From contig JAJFKJ010000016.1 in NCBI GenBank assembly GCA_021773275.1, positions 1-49,483 of the forward strand: a DNA stretch of 49,483 nucleotides. Direction: 5' to 3'. The position numbers and the translations under genes are program-made. This stretch comes from Gammaproteobacteria bacterium (GTDB lineage Bacteria > Pseudomonadota > Gammaproteobacteria > JABCZS01). The notes beneath the pieces were generated by a model. It was not told the origin of the DNA. It saw nothing but the letters and a program-made list of their open reading frames with translations, and did no database searches. Below are positions 25,176 through 33,301 of the stretch, piece by piece. Every line of letters begins with the position of its first letter. The stretch's first letter is position 1.

Positions 25176-26483
25176 TTAATCAGGATCTTCTAAACTTAAG
25201 ACGCGGTTGTTTACATTATAGGCGAAAATCTCAGCATAGCGGGCCCACTCGATAGCTGTGGTAAGTACACGTTTGGCCTCTTCCTCGCTGAAATACTGCT
25301 CCAGTTCATCGAGAAATTTCTCTTCATTCATGCGATGATTGGGAGCACTGTCGAGTTTATGACGGATATATTTTGCCAGCGGTACGTACTGCAGCAAATG
25401 ACTGGCAAAAATCTCTTTTCTCTCCAGGATATCGGCATTGGCAAATTTTTCACCTGCTGGGGTAGGCGCGATATCACCTTCATCGATGCGTGCAAAATGC
25501 ATGAAGTCCAGCGCATCGATGAGTGGGAACAAGTCATCGACATCCAGATGCAACGATTCTGCCAAGTCTTGCAGATGATGCACCTTCTTGTCAGCTTCAT
25601 TTCCATCAGAGCCAATTTCTTCAAGTAGACCCGTAAGCTCGGATACTTCGATATCTGGTAGGCGATAGCCAAAGTCGATATCATTGTGTTTGTACTGTGC
25701 GGCAACGAGGCGCTCATCCGTTTTCATCGATGTCATGGCGGTATAGATGTCATCGATGAGCGATTTCACTTTTGGGTCATCTTCATTTCTTGGGTGCGGC
25801 AGATCAACTTTTATTTCGGTACGGATGCAACCTGGGTCGCTGTCAAACACGAGAATGCGATCAGCTATGATTGCAGCTTCGCTGATGTCATGCGTGACGC
25901 ATAAAATGCATTTTAATGGGGTTTGCTTTTCTTGCCATACATTTAATAAGTCTGAGCGCAGGTTTTCTGCAGTCAACACATCTAACGCAGAAAACGGTTC
26001 GTCCATGAGCAATACATCAGGGTTAACCACCAGCGCGCGGGCAACACCAACACGTTGGCGCATACCACCCGATAACTCTTTAGGAAAAGCAGACTCAAAA
26101 CCATCTAGGCCGATGGTATCGATCGCTTTTAAGGAACGTTTGCGGCGTTCATCACGCGGAATACCTTGCGCTTCTAGGCCAAGCTCTACATTTTGCAAAA
26201 CTGTTAACCAAGGCATTAGAGCAAAATGTTGGAACACCATGCTGATGCCTTGCACTGGTCCACGAACGGGCTTGTTCTTATATTTAAGCATGCCAGAACT
26301 AGGCTCCACTAAGCCTGCGATAATACGCAGCAAAGTCGATTTACCAGAACCAGACTTACCCAGGAGGGCAACAATTTCACCTTCATGCAGATTGAGATCG
26401 ATATCTTCAAGTACAAGAAGTTCCTGTTTATCAGGTTTAGGAAATGATTTACGTATAGTTTCTAATTTGATTAATGCATCCAT
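25176..26483 (-). CDS. ABC transporter ATPase, nitrate/sulfonate/taurine type, with C-terminal AAA-associated domain
   Basis: This 435-residue protein provides energy for the permease encoded just upstream. Residues 1-250 are an ABC ATPase: Walker A GKSGSGKST, signature LSGGMRQR, Walker B VLLMDEPFSALD and switch His in CVTHD. Residues from about 285 form an extra winged-helix-like domain typical of the AAA-associated C-terminal family found on ATPases of this importer class. The substrate is unknown: no periplasmic binding protein gene is in the window. The neighbouring permease gene ends nine bases upstream. Confidence 0.88.
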   Translation of the reverse strand: MDALIKLETIRKSFPKPDKQELLVLEDIDLNLHEGEIVALLGKSGSGKSTLLRIIAGLVEPSSGMLKYKNKPVRGPVQGISMVFQHFALMPWLTVLQNVELGLEAQGIPRDERRKRSLKAIDTIGLDGFESAFPKELSGGMRQRVGVARALVVNPDVLLMDEPFSALDVLTAENLRSDLLNVWQEKQTPLKCILCVTHDISEAAIIADRILVFDSDPGCIRTEIKVDLPHPRNEDDPKVKSLIDDIYTAMTSMKTDERLVAAQYKHNDIDFGYRLPDIEVSELTGLLEEIGSDGNEADKKVHHLQDLAESLHLDVDDLFPLIDALDFMHFARIDEGDIAPTPAGEKFANADILERKEIFASHLLQYVPLAKYIRHKLDSAPNHRMNEEKFLDELEQYFSEEEAKRVLTTAIEWARYAEIFAYNVNNRVLSLEDPD

Positions 26484-26491
26484 AACACCTC

Positions 26492-28243
26492 CTAATTAAG
26501 CCGGTAACGGGCTTCAGCGCGGTTGTACAGCTTTTGCCAGAATAAGCGGTTAAATGCGATAACATAAATACACATCACGCCAATGCCTAGGGCAATACGT
26601 GGGAAATCACCAATTTCCGTGTACTCGTGAATATACGCACCTAAACCTGTTGCAATCAAAGTGACATCACCCCAACAGACTACTTCTGCTACGATACTTG
26701 CGTTCCAAGCACCGCCAGCAGCTGTTAACGCACCGGTAATATAAAAAGGGAAAATAGCAGGCAGTGCTAATCGTTTCCACCACAACCATTTCTTTAAACC
26801 AAAATTTTCTGCAACATGGTAAAGATCTTTGGGTAAACTGCTGGCGCCGGCAATCACATTAAACAAGATGTACCATTGCGTACCAAGAATCATTAATGGC
26901 GTGGTCCATATTTCGATGTTTAATGAATATTTTACGATCATCAGCACAACCAATGGGAATAAGAGGTTCGCTGGAAATGCTGCTAAGAATTGCGCAACGG
27001 GTTGAACTATTTGTGCGACTTTCGGACGCATGCCGACCCAAACACCAACGGGCACCCAAATTAGTGAAGCGATGATAATCAACACAACAATACGTACAGC
27101 TGTGATTGCACCTAAGTAAAACACATGTGCTACTTCTTGAAAGTTTAGGTTTTGCAAAATAAAATTGACAAATATAGCGAAGGAGCCAATCGCAACAGCA
27201 TAAATGATGAAGTCCCAAAAAAGATTCATGACTTTGGAAGGTACACGCAAGGCGGGTGGCAATATGTGAGTAGGTTTGGCCGTTGGTTTTGTTAAAAGCC
27301 AGCGACAATTGATAATGGCGTCGATGCTGCGACCAATAGCGCCACCAATAACCCGCCAAAAATGCGCTCGGCGTAGTAACGACAATACCCAAGAGCGAGA
27401 GGTTTCATCATAAGCTGCTTGTTCTGCTTTAAACTTTTCAGACCATTTGATGAGCGGTCGAAACAGCAACTGGTCGTATAACAAAATAATAATTAACATC
27501 GCCGCAATGGCATAACCCACGGCTGTCAAATTGGCCCGTTCAATGGCCATCGCAATATATGAACCGATACCAGGCAACATGATTTCTTGGTTTGAAACAG
27601 AGATGGCTTCTGCAGCTACCAAGAAGAACCAACCGCCAGACATTGACATCATGGTGTTCCATAGCAAGCTGGGCATTGCAAAGGGGATATCCAAACGCCA
27701 AAAGCGTTGCCAAGCAGATAGGTGAAACATTCTGGCAGCTTCACGTAAATCATCGGGCACGGTTTTCAGTGATTGATACACGCTGAGCATCATGTTCCAA
27801 GCTTGTGAAGTGAAGATCGCAAAGATAGCCGCAAACTCAGGGCCGAGCAGACTACCCGGGAACAACCAAATAAAACCCACAATCGTAATCGATAAAAACC
27901 CTAAGATGGGTACAGACTGCAAAATATCAATAGCCGGAATAATCACGCGTTCGGCACGTTTGTATTTTGCAGCCAAGGTCCCAATGGTTAAGGCGAATAC
28001 CAGCGAGAAAAACATCGCAATAAACATTCGAATGACAGTTCGTACGCCGTACCCTGGTAGCGCGCGCGGATCAAGCGTGATCGGCAGTGTTTCACCCACC
28101 TCGTAAGGCGTGTTCATATCGCCGCCAATCGAAGCTAGCGCAAAAAAGATCGCAAAGATGATAAAAAATATGATGAAATCCCAAGGATTGGGACGCCAAG
28201 CCTCAGGCTTGTGCGGAAAAAAGTACTGTTGGTTATTTTTCAT
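26492..28243 (-). CDS. ABC transporter permease with two fused permease domains
   Basis: This 583-residue inner-membrane protein has about twelve hydrophobic segments in two repeats of the same permease domain. The first cytoplasmic coupling motif is DLREAARMFHLSAWQRFWRLDIPFA-like (about residues 158-180); the second is VAENFGLKKWLWWKRLALPA (about 475-495). Such double permeases occur in the nitrate/sulfonate/bicarbonate importer class. One polypeptide can form the whole membrane pore, with the adjacent ATPase as dimer. The substrate cannot be predicted. An extended -10 promoter lies about 50 bases upstream. Confidence 0.86.
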   Translation of the reverse strand: MKNNQQYFFPHKPEAWRPNPWDFIIFFIIFAIFFALASIGGDMNTPYEVGETLPITLDPRALPGYGVRTVIRMFIAMFFSLVFALTIGTLAAKYKRAERVIIPAIDILQSVPILGFLSITIVGFIWLFPGSLLGPEFAAIFAIFTSQAWNMMLSVYQSLKTVPDDLREAARMFHLSAWQRFWRLDIPFAMPSLLWNTMMSMSGGWFFLVAAEAISVSNQEIMLPGIGSYIAMAIERANLTAVGYAIAAMLIIILLYDQLLFRPLIKWSEKFKAEQAAYDETSRSWVLSLLRRAHFWRVIGGAIGRSIDAIINCRWLLTKPTAKPTHILPPALRVPSKVMNLFWDFIIYAVAIGSFAIFVNFILQNLNFQEVAHVFYLGAITAVRIVVLIIIASLIWVPVGVWVGMRPKVAQIVQPVAQFLAAFPANLLFPLVVLMIVKYSLNIEIWTTPLMILGTQWYILFNVIAGASSLPKDLYHVAENFGLKKWLWWKRLALPAIFPFYITGALTAAGGAWNASIVAEVVCWGDVTLIATGLGAYIHEYTEIGDFPRIALGIGVMCIYVIAFNRLFWQKLYNRAEARYRLN

Positions 28244-28292
28244 ACTTTTGGCCTTGCGCTGATTCTATTAACGAAGGTATATATAGGAACGG

Positions 28293-28301
28293 ATTATAGC
28301 A
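28293..28301 (-). promoter_or_regulatory. extended -10 promoter of the ABC-tam operon
   Basis: On the minus strand TGC directly precedes TATAAT (28298-28293), an extended -10 element about 50 bases before the permease ATG. No clear -35 was seen. The interval 28244-28335 must also hold the promoter for the divergent tesA gene. Confidence 0.45.
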
Positions 28302-28335
28302 TAGAAAGGGGATTCATATAGCCTATACTCAGGCG

Positions 28336-28938
28336 ATGGGGAAGCAACTAACAGTCTTATTCGTTCTGGTTATTAGCCTGTCAGCTAATGCGCAAATTCT
28401 GGTGCTCGGCGATAGCCTAAGCTCAGCGCACGGTATGGATGTCGCCCAGGGCTGGGTCTCAATACTTGAGAGAAGGGTGGTCGCTTGCCAGCCGCCACAA
28501 ACGGTGATCAATGCCAGCAAATCAGGCGAAACAAGCGCTGGAGGCTTAGCGCGTCTAGAAAGCTTGTTGCAAGAGCATCAACCAGAGCTGGTGATTATTG
28601 AGCTCGGTGGCAATGATGGCCTACAAGGGAAAGATATTAAAATTATTGAACAAACTCTTACCCAGATGGTCCAGCAGGCAAAGCAAGCGAATGCGCAAGT
28701 ATTGCTCGTTGAGATAATGATTCCATCGTATAGGGGGTTTTTCTACACCAGAAAATTTAATAAGATGTATCATCGCATTGCGAAAAAGGAAAATGTTGCT
28801 TTAATACCATTTTTCGCAGAGAATGTTAATGATGTCGCTGAGAAAACCCAAGCTGACATGATCCATCCAACAGCCGAAGTGCAGATGGAAATATACGGAC
28901 ATGTTTGGCCTTATGTGAGAGAAGCCATTGGCTGCTGA
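28336..28938 (+). CDS. tesA: TesA-like periplasmic esterase/thioesterase (SGNH hydrolase)
   Basis: TesA (thioesterase I/protease I/lysophospholipase L1) is a periplasmic multifunctional esterase. The 200-residue protein has a signal peptide (about 1-19, ...SANA) and the four SGNH blocks: GDSLSS (Ser catalytic), SKSGET (Gly), ELGGNDG (Asn) and DMIHPTAE (Asp and His). The length agrees with E. coli TesA (208). It is divergent from the ABC transporter operon and overlaps the next gene by 11 bp, which indicates coupled translation with the glycosyltransferase. Confidence 0.88.
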   Translation: MGKQLTVLFVLVISLSANAQILVLGDSLSSAHGMDVAQGWVSILERRVVACQPPQTVINASKSGETSAGGLARLESLLQEHQPELVIIELGGNDGLQGKDIKIIEQTLTQMVQQAKQANAQVLLVEIMIPSYRGFFYTRKFNKMYHRIAKKENVALIPFFAENVNDVAEKTQADMIHPTAEVQMEIYGHVWPYVREAIGC

Positions 28939-29830
28939 TGTAAAACTTTCAATTATCATACCTGCGTATAATTACGCACACTATTTGCCTCGCGTGCTGG
29001 ACTCCGTATTAACGCAGTTAGCAAAAACAGACGAATTAGTTGTTGTCGATGATGCCTCCAGTGACAACACGCTGGACGTACTGCAACAATATAAAAACCA
29101 ATACCCCGAGCAGATAAAGATAGTTCAGCATCAAAAAAATTGTGGCGTAGCGGCTGCACGCAATAATGGTGTTAGCCATGTCAGCAATGATTATGTAATT
29201 TTTTTAGACAGTGATGACAACCTGCTAGACGGGGCGCTCGCTACCTGGCGCGAAGTAGCGTTGCAGCATCAAGACAGTGATTTTATGTTGTTTGCAGCAA
29301 ATCACCATACAGTACGAGATGATAAAAAAGCAAAAGAAAGAAAAGGTAAAGCATTTAGCAAATTTAAAATAGAAAACTTCCGGCGGCATATTTTTAAAGA
29401 AATACAAATACCTAATGGCTCATTTATGGCTAAGCGATCCATTTTCGAAAAAGTGCAATACCCCGAAAGCATCGCCAACGTCGAAGACCCGGTGTTTTTT
29501 GCGCATGTCCTCGCTAATTATAATTGCTTGCATGTCGATGCATTTGTGGTTGCTATCTATCATCACGCTGACAGCCTGCGCCATCATGAGACGCATAATT
29601 TCGAAACAGGTTTAAAAACAGTCGATTTAATCTTTGACCCAAAGCACCTGCCAGCAGAATGCATGCGCTACAAAAAACCGTATCAAGCGAGACGATTAAT
29701 ATCACTTGCCAGGCATGCACTACGCTGCGGTAAAAAGCCCGAGGCTAAAAATTACATGAAGCAAGCGATGCAAGTCTATCCACGCTGCCTATTATCTTGG
29801 CGCGCAATAAAAACATTATGTCGTGTCTAA
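28928..29830 (+). CDS. glycosyltransferase family 2
   Basis: This 300-residue enzyme has a GT-A fold: LSIIIPAYNYAHYL at the start, VVVDDASSDNT, GVAAARNNG and the DxD-like metal motif FLDSDDN. It would add a sugar from a nucleotide donor to an acceptor in surface-polysaccharide or glycolipid synthesis; donor and acceptor are unknown. It starts at a TTG inside the end of tesA, with GAGAGAAG just upstream. The C-terminal 40 residues are basic. The 3' 86 bases overlap the tail of the converging antitoxin reading frame, and its stop codon lies within the boundary motif. Confidence 0.82.
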   Translation: MAADVKLSIIIPAYNYAHYLPRVLDSVLTQLAKTDELVVVDDASSDNTLDVLQQYKNQYPEQIKIVQHQKNCGVAAARNNGVSHVSNDYVIFLDSDDNLLDGALATWREVALQHQDSDFMLFAANHHTVRDDKKAKERKGKAFSKFKIENFRRHIFKEIQIPNGSFMAKRSIFEKVQYPESIANVEDPVFFAHVLANYNCLHVDAFVVAIYHHADSLRHHETHNFETGLKTVDLIFDPKHLPAECMRYKKPYQARRLISLARHALRCGKKPEAKNYMKQAMQVYPRCLLSWRAIKTLCRV

Positions 29831-30125
29831 CTTGCAATAATCTCATTATCAGAGTCCCGCACGCCCTGTAGGGGCGGCACCCTGTGCCGCCCGCGCGGGC
29901 AAAGCCCGCGGATAAGCATCGCGAAGCAACACCCTTAAGCGGTGATTTTTGCATAAACTCAACAAACGATGGTTTGCTGCCTAGCAAGGCATTATAGTCC
30001 TCAACAGACAGTAATGCAGCTGTATCTTCTCCACGTAATGAAAGCATTTGCGGCCCCTCTTTGACACATTTTTTTACTACTTCACTTAGGCGTGCTTTTG
30101 CTTCTTGTAGTTGCCACGTTTTCAT
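29745..30125 (-). CDS. Phd/YefM-type antitoxin with repeat-encoded C-terminus (probably broken)
   Basis: Residues 1-66 are a normal Phd/YefM antitoxin DNA-binding domain (MKTWQLQEAKARLSEVVKKC, ALLSVEDYNALLG, SFVEFMQKSPLKG). The usual toxin-binding C-terminus should follow, but the frame instead runs through the palindromic element at 29864-29910 and then into the antisense of the glycosyltransferase end, giving about 60 residues unlike any antitoxin. No PIN/VapC or RelE-type toxin gene is adjacent. It is best read as an orphan, truncated antitoxin; it may still bind DNA. An ATG two codons upstream is an alternative start. Confidence 0.6.
   Translation of the reverse strand: MKTWQLQEAKARLSEVVKKCVKEGPQMLSLRGEDTAALLSVEDYNALLGSKPSFVEFMQKSPLKGVASRCLSAGFARAGGTGCRPYRACGTLIMRLLQVRHDIMFLLRAKIIGSVDRLASLASCNF
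29830..29843. repeat. boundary motif ACTTGCAATAATCT
   Basis: Fourth occurrence. Its first base is the last base of the glycosyltransferase stop codon. It is followed by CAGAGTCCCGCACGC, related to the 20-bp repeat at 14386. Confidence 0.65.
29864..29910. repeat. double-hairpin palindromic element
   Basis: GGGCGGCAC/GTGCCGCCC (9-3-9; 29872-29892), one base, then CGCGGGC/GCCCGCG (7-3-7; 29894-29910), all perfectly paired. CCTGTAGGG precedes it. It has the same geometry as 1811-1849 and 38341-38379, and it lies in the 3' part of the antitoxin reading frame. Confidence 0.85.
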
Positions 30126-30139
30126 GGCCATACCCCTGA

Positions 30140-30152
30140 CTAGTCTGACTAG
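30140..30152. promoter_or_regulatory. candidate antitoxin operator
   Basis: CTAGTC-T-GACTAG is a perfect inverted repeat about 15 bases before the antitoxin ATG. Phd/YefM antitoxins repress their own operon by binding such palindromes, so this is a plausible autoregulatory site; binding is inferred. Confidence 0.45.
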
Positions 30153-30330
30153 GTTAAATATAGGCCATTCCTACCAGGCTTTCCAGCATCAGAACACCCA
30201 GCAAATCCTAGTATTTTTGTATATCAGCATGCTGAAACACTCTGCCATAATAAAGTGATCAGCAGACAAACCTCTGCCACACCTGCAATGTAATCTGTTA
30301 ATAGTGCAGGTGAATATTAGAGAGGTTTTT

Positions 30331-31191
30331 GTGTATATAGTGGAACGCTTTTTAGCAGGGATTAGTACTATTACGAGTGCCAAATGGTGGCTTATGCCAG
30401 TTATATTGGGTATGTTGGGCGCTGGTGGTGCGCTCGGTGGTTGGTTTATTGGCGCGGTGCTCTTCCCAGCCATAGATTTAGCAGTGGAGGTATCACCTGT
30501 CGTGGCGACATGGGTTGGTGTCGTGATTGGTGCTATTGCAGCTTTCGTGATAGCACCCATTTACGCGGTGATGATGACGACTGCCGCCGCTAAAAAAGAT
30601 TTAGACACAAAATTGGCAAGAGCAACTAATTATCAGCAAATTCTGCAGTGCACTGATGTGAAGAAGGAGGTTTTTCCTCGGGTATGGGAAGTAGGCGATG
30701 AGCTTCACCAAGTAGCTTCAGCAGAGACGATTACTGCTGAGAATACACAGCGTGCACTTGATACTTTGTGTGGAGTTTTAGCTGTGCAATTAAAAGTCTA
30801 CCTGGAAAGCAGCAACTATTTAACGGCATCTAGCCAACAAGAAAAAGAAATTGTCGAGCGGCTTTATGTATTAAGCGAAGTATTAAGCATACTTGAAGAT
30901 AATGTAATGCCTGCGTCAGAAAGATTAGCCCTATTGGCAAGCGAGCTTGAAATGGTGATGAATAAAAGAACAGTATTGAATGCACATCTGCAAGTAGCAC
31001 AGGCCGTTAAGCTTGACGAAGATGATAGTAAAAGTATAGTGCAACGCTGCCCCGCACCATCAGGTGCGGTAAGTAGCATTGCATTTTGTAGCATTCTTTA
31101 CAAGCTGACAATCGCAGGTGACACAGCCGGTGAAATAGTTCGAGAAGCCCGTGCAACGTCATGCATGCAAACTGCGGGGCTAAGATTTTAA
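30331..31191 (+). CDS. hypothetical membrane protein
   Basis: I do not recognise this 286-residue protein. Two glycine/alanine-rich hydrophobic segments (about 20-45 and 57-83) lie near the N-terminus, followed by a soluble, mostly helical region of about 200 residues. The GTG at 30331 has AGAGG five bases upstream; GTG codons 5' of it lack a site. The overall design, two TM segments plus a helical soluble part, is like the 607-1629 protein, but I see no clear sequence similarity. Its C-terminal 50 residues include a hairpin-encoded stretch (31052-31069). Its stop shares TTAA with the histidine-kinase gene. Confidence 0.6.
   Translation: MYIVERFLAGISTITSAKWWLMPVILGMLGAGGALGGWFIGAVLFPAIDLAVEVSPVVATWVGVVIGAIAAFVIAPIYAVMMTTAAAKKDLDTKLARATNYQQILQCTDVKKEVFPRVWEVGDELHQVASAETITAENTQRALDTLCGVLAVQLKVYLESSNYLTASSQQEKEIVERLYVLSEVLSILEDNVMPASERLALLASELEMVMNKRTVLNAHLQVAQAVKLDEDDSKSIVQRCPAPSGAVSSIAFCSILYKLTIAGDTAGEIVREARATSCMQTAGLRF
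31052..31069. repeat. hairpin within the C-terminal coding part of the 30331 gene
   Basis: CCGCACC, ATCA, GGTGCGG is a perfect 7-4-7 hairpin inside the gene, where composition turns GC-rich. It may be a decayed palindromic element, but the diagnostic second hairpin is missing. Confidence 0.4.
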
Positions 31192-32408
31192 ACAACAGGC
31201 AAGATAATAGTAACTGTTAAACCGGCATCTTCAGTATTGCTGATCTTAAGTTCACCATTCATATGTGTAATACAGCGATGCACAATTGATAAACCCAAAC
31301 CTGTTCCCTCGCAATCAGCGCGTGATGCTTCGCCCCTGTATAATGGCTGTATGAGATTTTTCAGCTCATCTTCAGCAACGCCATCGCCATGATCAGTGAT
31401 CGAGATGGTCACCGCTTGTTTGGTGATAGATGTGTTGATATTTACGGGTGCTTCCCCGTATTTAAAAGCATTGTTAATCACATTATCGATAGCGCGGTAG
31501 AACTGCGTGGCATCAGCAGATATAATGATTTCTTCCGTGCTTAAATCTAAATTAACATTTTGTCCATTGTATTGGTTCGCACAGTCTGTAAGCAAGCCAT
31601 TGATATCAACTTCTTGGTCATTTTTCAGCCTGTCGCAGCGGGTGTAATCTAAAAATTGCGTTTGTAGATGATTAATTTGCTCAATGTCGTTGATCAGGGC
31701 ATTTAATTTGTCAACGGGCAGTTGTGGAATCATTTCAATAGCCACGCGTATGCGTGCTAGCGGCGTACGGATGTCGTGCGCAATACCTGCCAGCACGAGC
31801 TCACGTTGTTGCTCAAAGCTGCTGATTTCTTGCATCATGTCATTAACCTGATGGGTGACGTTTTTTAATTCCTGAGGCCCAGACGCATTAATCTTTGGCG
31901 CCTGGCGATTTGTTTTGAACTGATTTAGGGCCAGGGTTAATCTTGCTAGCGGCGTTTTGATGTAATACGACAAAAACCATGCGCTGATCGCAATTAAAAC
32001 AGCCATAAGCCCAAGTTTTGGTGCGAATGTTCTCGCCCACAAAAACGGTGGGTGCTCTGTGGGCATAGTGACCCAAGCTTCGCCGTTGACTTCAATCCAA
32101 AATTCCCCCGGTACTCTTGGGTTGTGGTAAAGCCTCAAATCTTTACCGGTTTTCTCACCTAAATCATGAATATATTTTTGCAAATGCGGTGGCGCGGGCC
32201 TTAAGCCTGGCGGCCGCTCTTTAGCGCCGTGGCTGTTAATTTGATACTGTTTCGTTGCCCTTTCGATGTTGCGCTCTACTGCAACTTCTTGCTGTTGTTT
32301 TGAGTCGGCCCAGGTCATTGACCCTGTAACCAATGCATAGATAAAAAATAAGGCGGTAATAAACGCTAATAAAATGCTAAACAAAGATTTGGGTAAAAAA
32401 TTACTCAT
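31188..32408 (-). CDS. EnvZ-like sensor histidine kinase
   Basis: This 406-residue kinase senses a signal at the envelope and phosphorylates the regulator encoded upstream. It has a TM helix near residues 10-30, a periplasmic sensor of about 100 residues, a second TM (about 135-155), a HAMP domain, His211 in GIAHDIRTPLARIR (H-box) and a HATPase domain with NNAFKYG (N-box) and GTGLGLSIV (G-box). The ATG at 32408 is four bases after the regulator's stop with AAGGA upstream. The dimerisation motif fits the EnvZ type. The signal is not predictable. Confidence 0.88.
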   Translation of the reverse strand: MSNFLPKSLFSILLAFITALFFIYALVTGSMTWADSKQQQEVAVERNIERATKQYQINSHGAKERPPGLRPAPPHLQKYIHDLGEKTGKDLRLYHNPRVPGEFWIEVNGEAWVTMPTEHPPFLWARTFAPKLGLMAVLIAISAWFLSYYIKTPLARLTLALNQFKTNRQAPKINASGPQELKNVTHQVNDMMQEISSFEQQRELVLAGIAHDIRTPLARIRVAIEMIPQLPVDKLNALINDIEQINHLQTQFLDYTRCDRLKNDQEVDINGLLTDCANQYNGQNVNLDLSTEEIIISADATQFYRAIDNVINNAFKYGEAPVNINTSITKQAVTISITDHGDGVAEDELKNLIQPLYRGEASRADCEGTGLGLSIVHRCITHMNGELKISNTEDAGLTVTIILPVV

Positions 32409-32412
32409 CTTG

Positions 32413-33144
32413 TTAGTCCTTATCCGGAACATACATATAGCCCGCACCCCAAACTGTTTGAATGTAGCGTGGCTTTTCTGGGTCAGGCTCAATCAGTTTA
32501 CGCACGCGTGATACCTGTGTATCTATCGAGCGATCGTATGCAATATGGTTTGCACCATGTACTAAGGTTAGCAGTCTTTCGCGGCTTAAGGTGATGTTTG
32601 GGTGCCCAATAAAAGCAGTCAGCACGGAAAGTTCGGTGCTCGATAAGGTTGATTCATCCTTGCCTACTTTAATGCACCGTTGCGCAGGCATAAAAGTTAC
32701 TTCGCCAATCCGCACAGGTTTTTTAACATCTAAAGAACTACCCGTGCGCAGGGTTCTGCGGAAAATCGTATTCATGCGGGCCAGTAGCTCACGTGGGTTA
32801 AAGGGTTTTGGCATATAATCATCTGCGCCAACCTCCAAACCCATGATGCGGTCGATATCCTCGCCTTTGGCAGTGAGCATAATAATAGGGATCTCTTCGT
32901 ATTTGTGGCGTATCCGCGCTAGAAAGCTAAGCCCGTCTTCACCAGGTAGCATGCGGTCCAGGATGATCAGATCAATGCTTTTACGTTCTAGAACTTTTTC
33001 TGCAGCAGCAGTATTGACAACCACTTCTACTGTAAAGCTATTTTCGGCCAGATACTCACTTACCAGCTGCCCAAGACGCTTATCGTCATCGACCAGTAGA
33101 ATGCGTTTTTGATGTGTATTATTGCTCGTCATGTTAATAATCAT
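32413..33144 (-). CDS. OmpR-type response regulator
   Basis: This 243-residue transcription regulator has a receiver domain (VDDD acidic pocket, phospho-acceptor Asp63 in IILDRMLPGE, Lys in MPKPFNPREL) and a winged-helix DNA-binding domain ending VWGAGYMYVPD. The sequence is closest to OmpR rather than PhoB. It is the first gene of a two-gene operon with the kinase. Start choice is uncertain: an ATG four codons downstream (33132) is equally possible, as neither has a strong ribosome site. Confidence 0.9.
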   Translation of the reverse strand: MIINMTSNNTHQKRILLVDDDKRLGQLVSEYLAENSFTVEVVVNTAAAEKVLERKSIDLIILDRMLPGEDGLSFLARIRHKYEEIPIIMLTAKGEDIDRIMGLEVGADDYMPKPFNPRELLARMNTIFRRTLRTGSSLDVKKPVRIGEVTFMPAQRCIKVGKDESTLSSTELSVLTAFIGHPNITLSRERLLTLVHGANHIAYDRSIDTQVSRVRKLIEPDPEKPRYIQTVWGAGYMYVPDKD

Positions 33145-33252
33145 AGCATCGATTATGCCCTAAAATATGTCAAAGTGTGTCAGGGCTGTTGTTTTGCCAC
33201 AGTTCGCCATAGTTTTTTGCTTACCTGACATACCTCAACCATACCAGCTAGA

Positions 33253-33267
33253 TATGCTTAAAGCATA
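33253..33267. promoter_or_regulatory. perfect palindrome upstream of the 33302 gene
   Basis: TATGCTT-A-AAGCATA is a 7-1-7 perfect inverted repeat between the divergent response-regulator gene and the 33302 gene. It is a candidate operator; the binding protein is unknown. Confidence 0.4.
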
Positions 33268-33301
33268 GGAATGTTTTAACACAAAATTAAAGGAGGATTG
33301 G

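Noticed and set aside
25747-26499. Plus-strand 250-residue reading frame
   Set aside because: It is antisense to the ABC ATPase, which has all its motifs; composition is Ser/Arg-rich as shadows usually are.
29745-30330. Toxin gene partner of the antitoxin
   Set aside because: No PIN, RelE or Doc-type sequence in any frame on either side.
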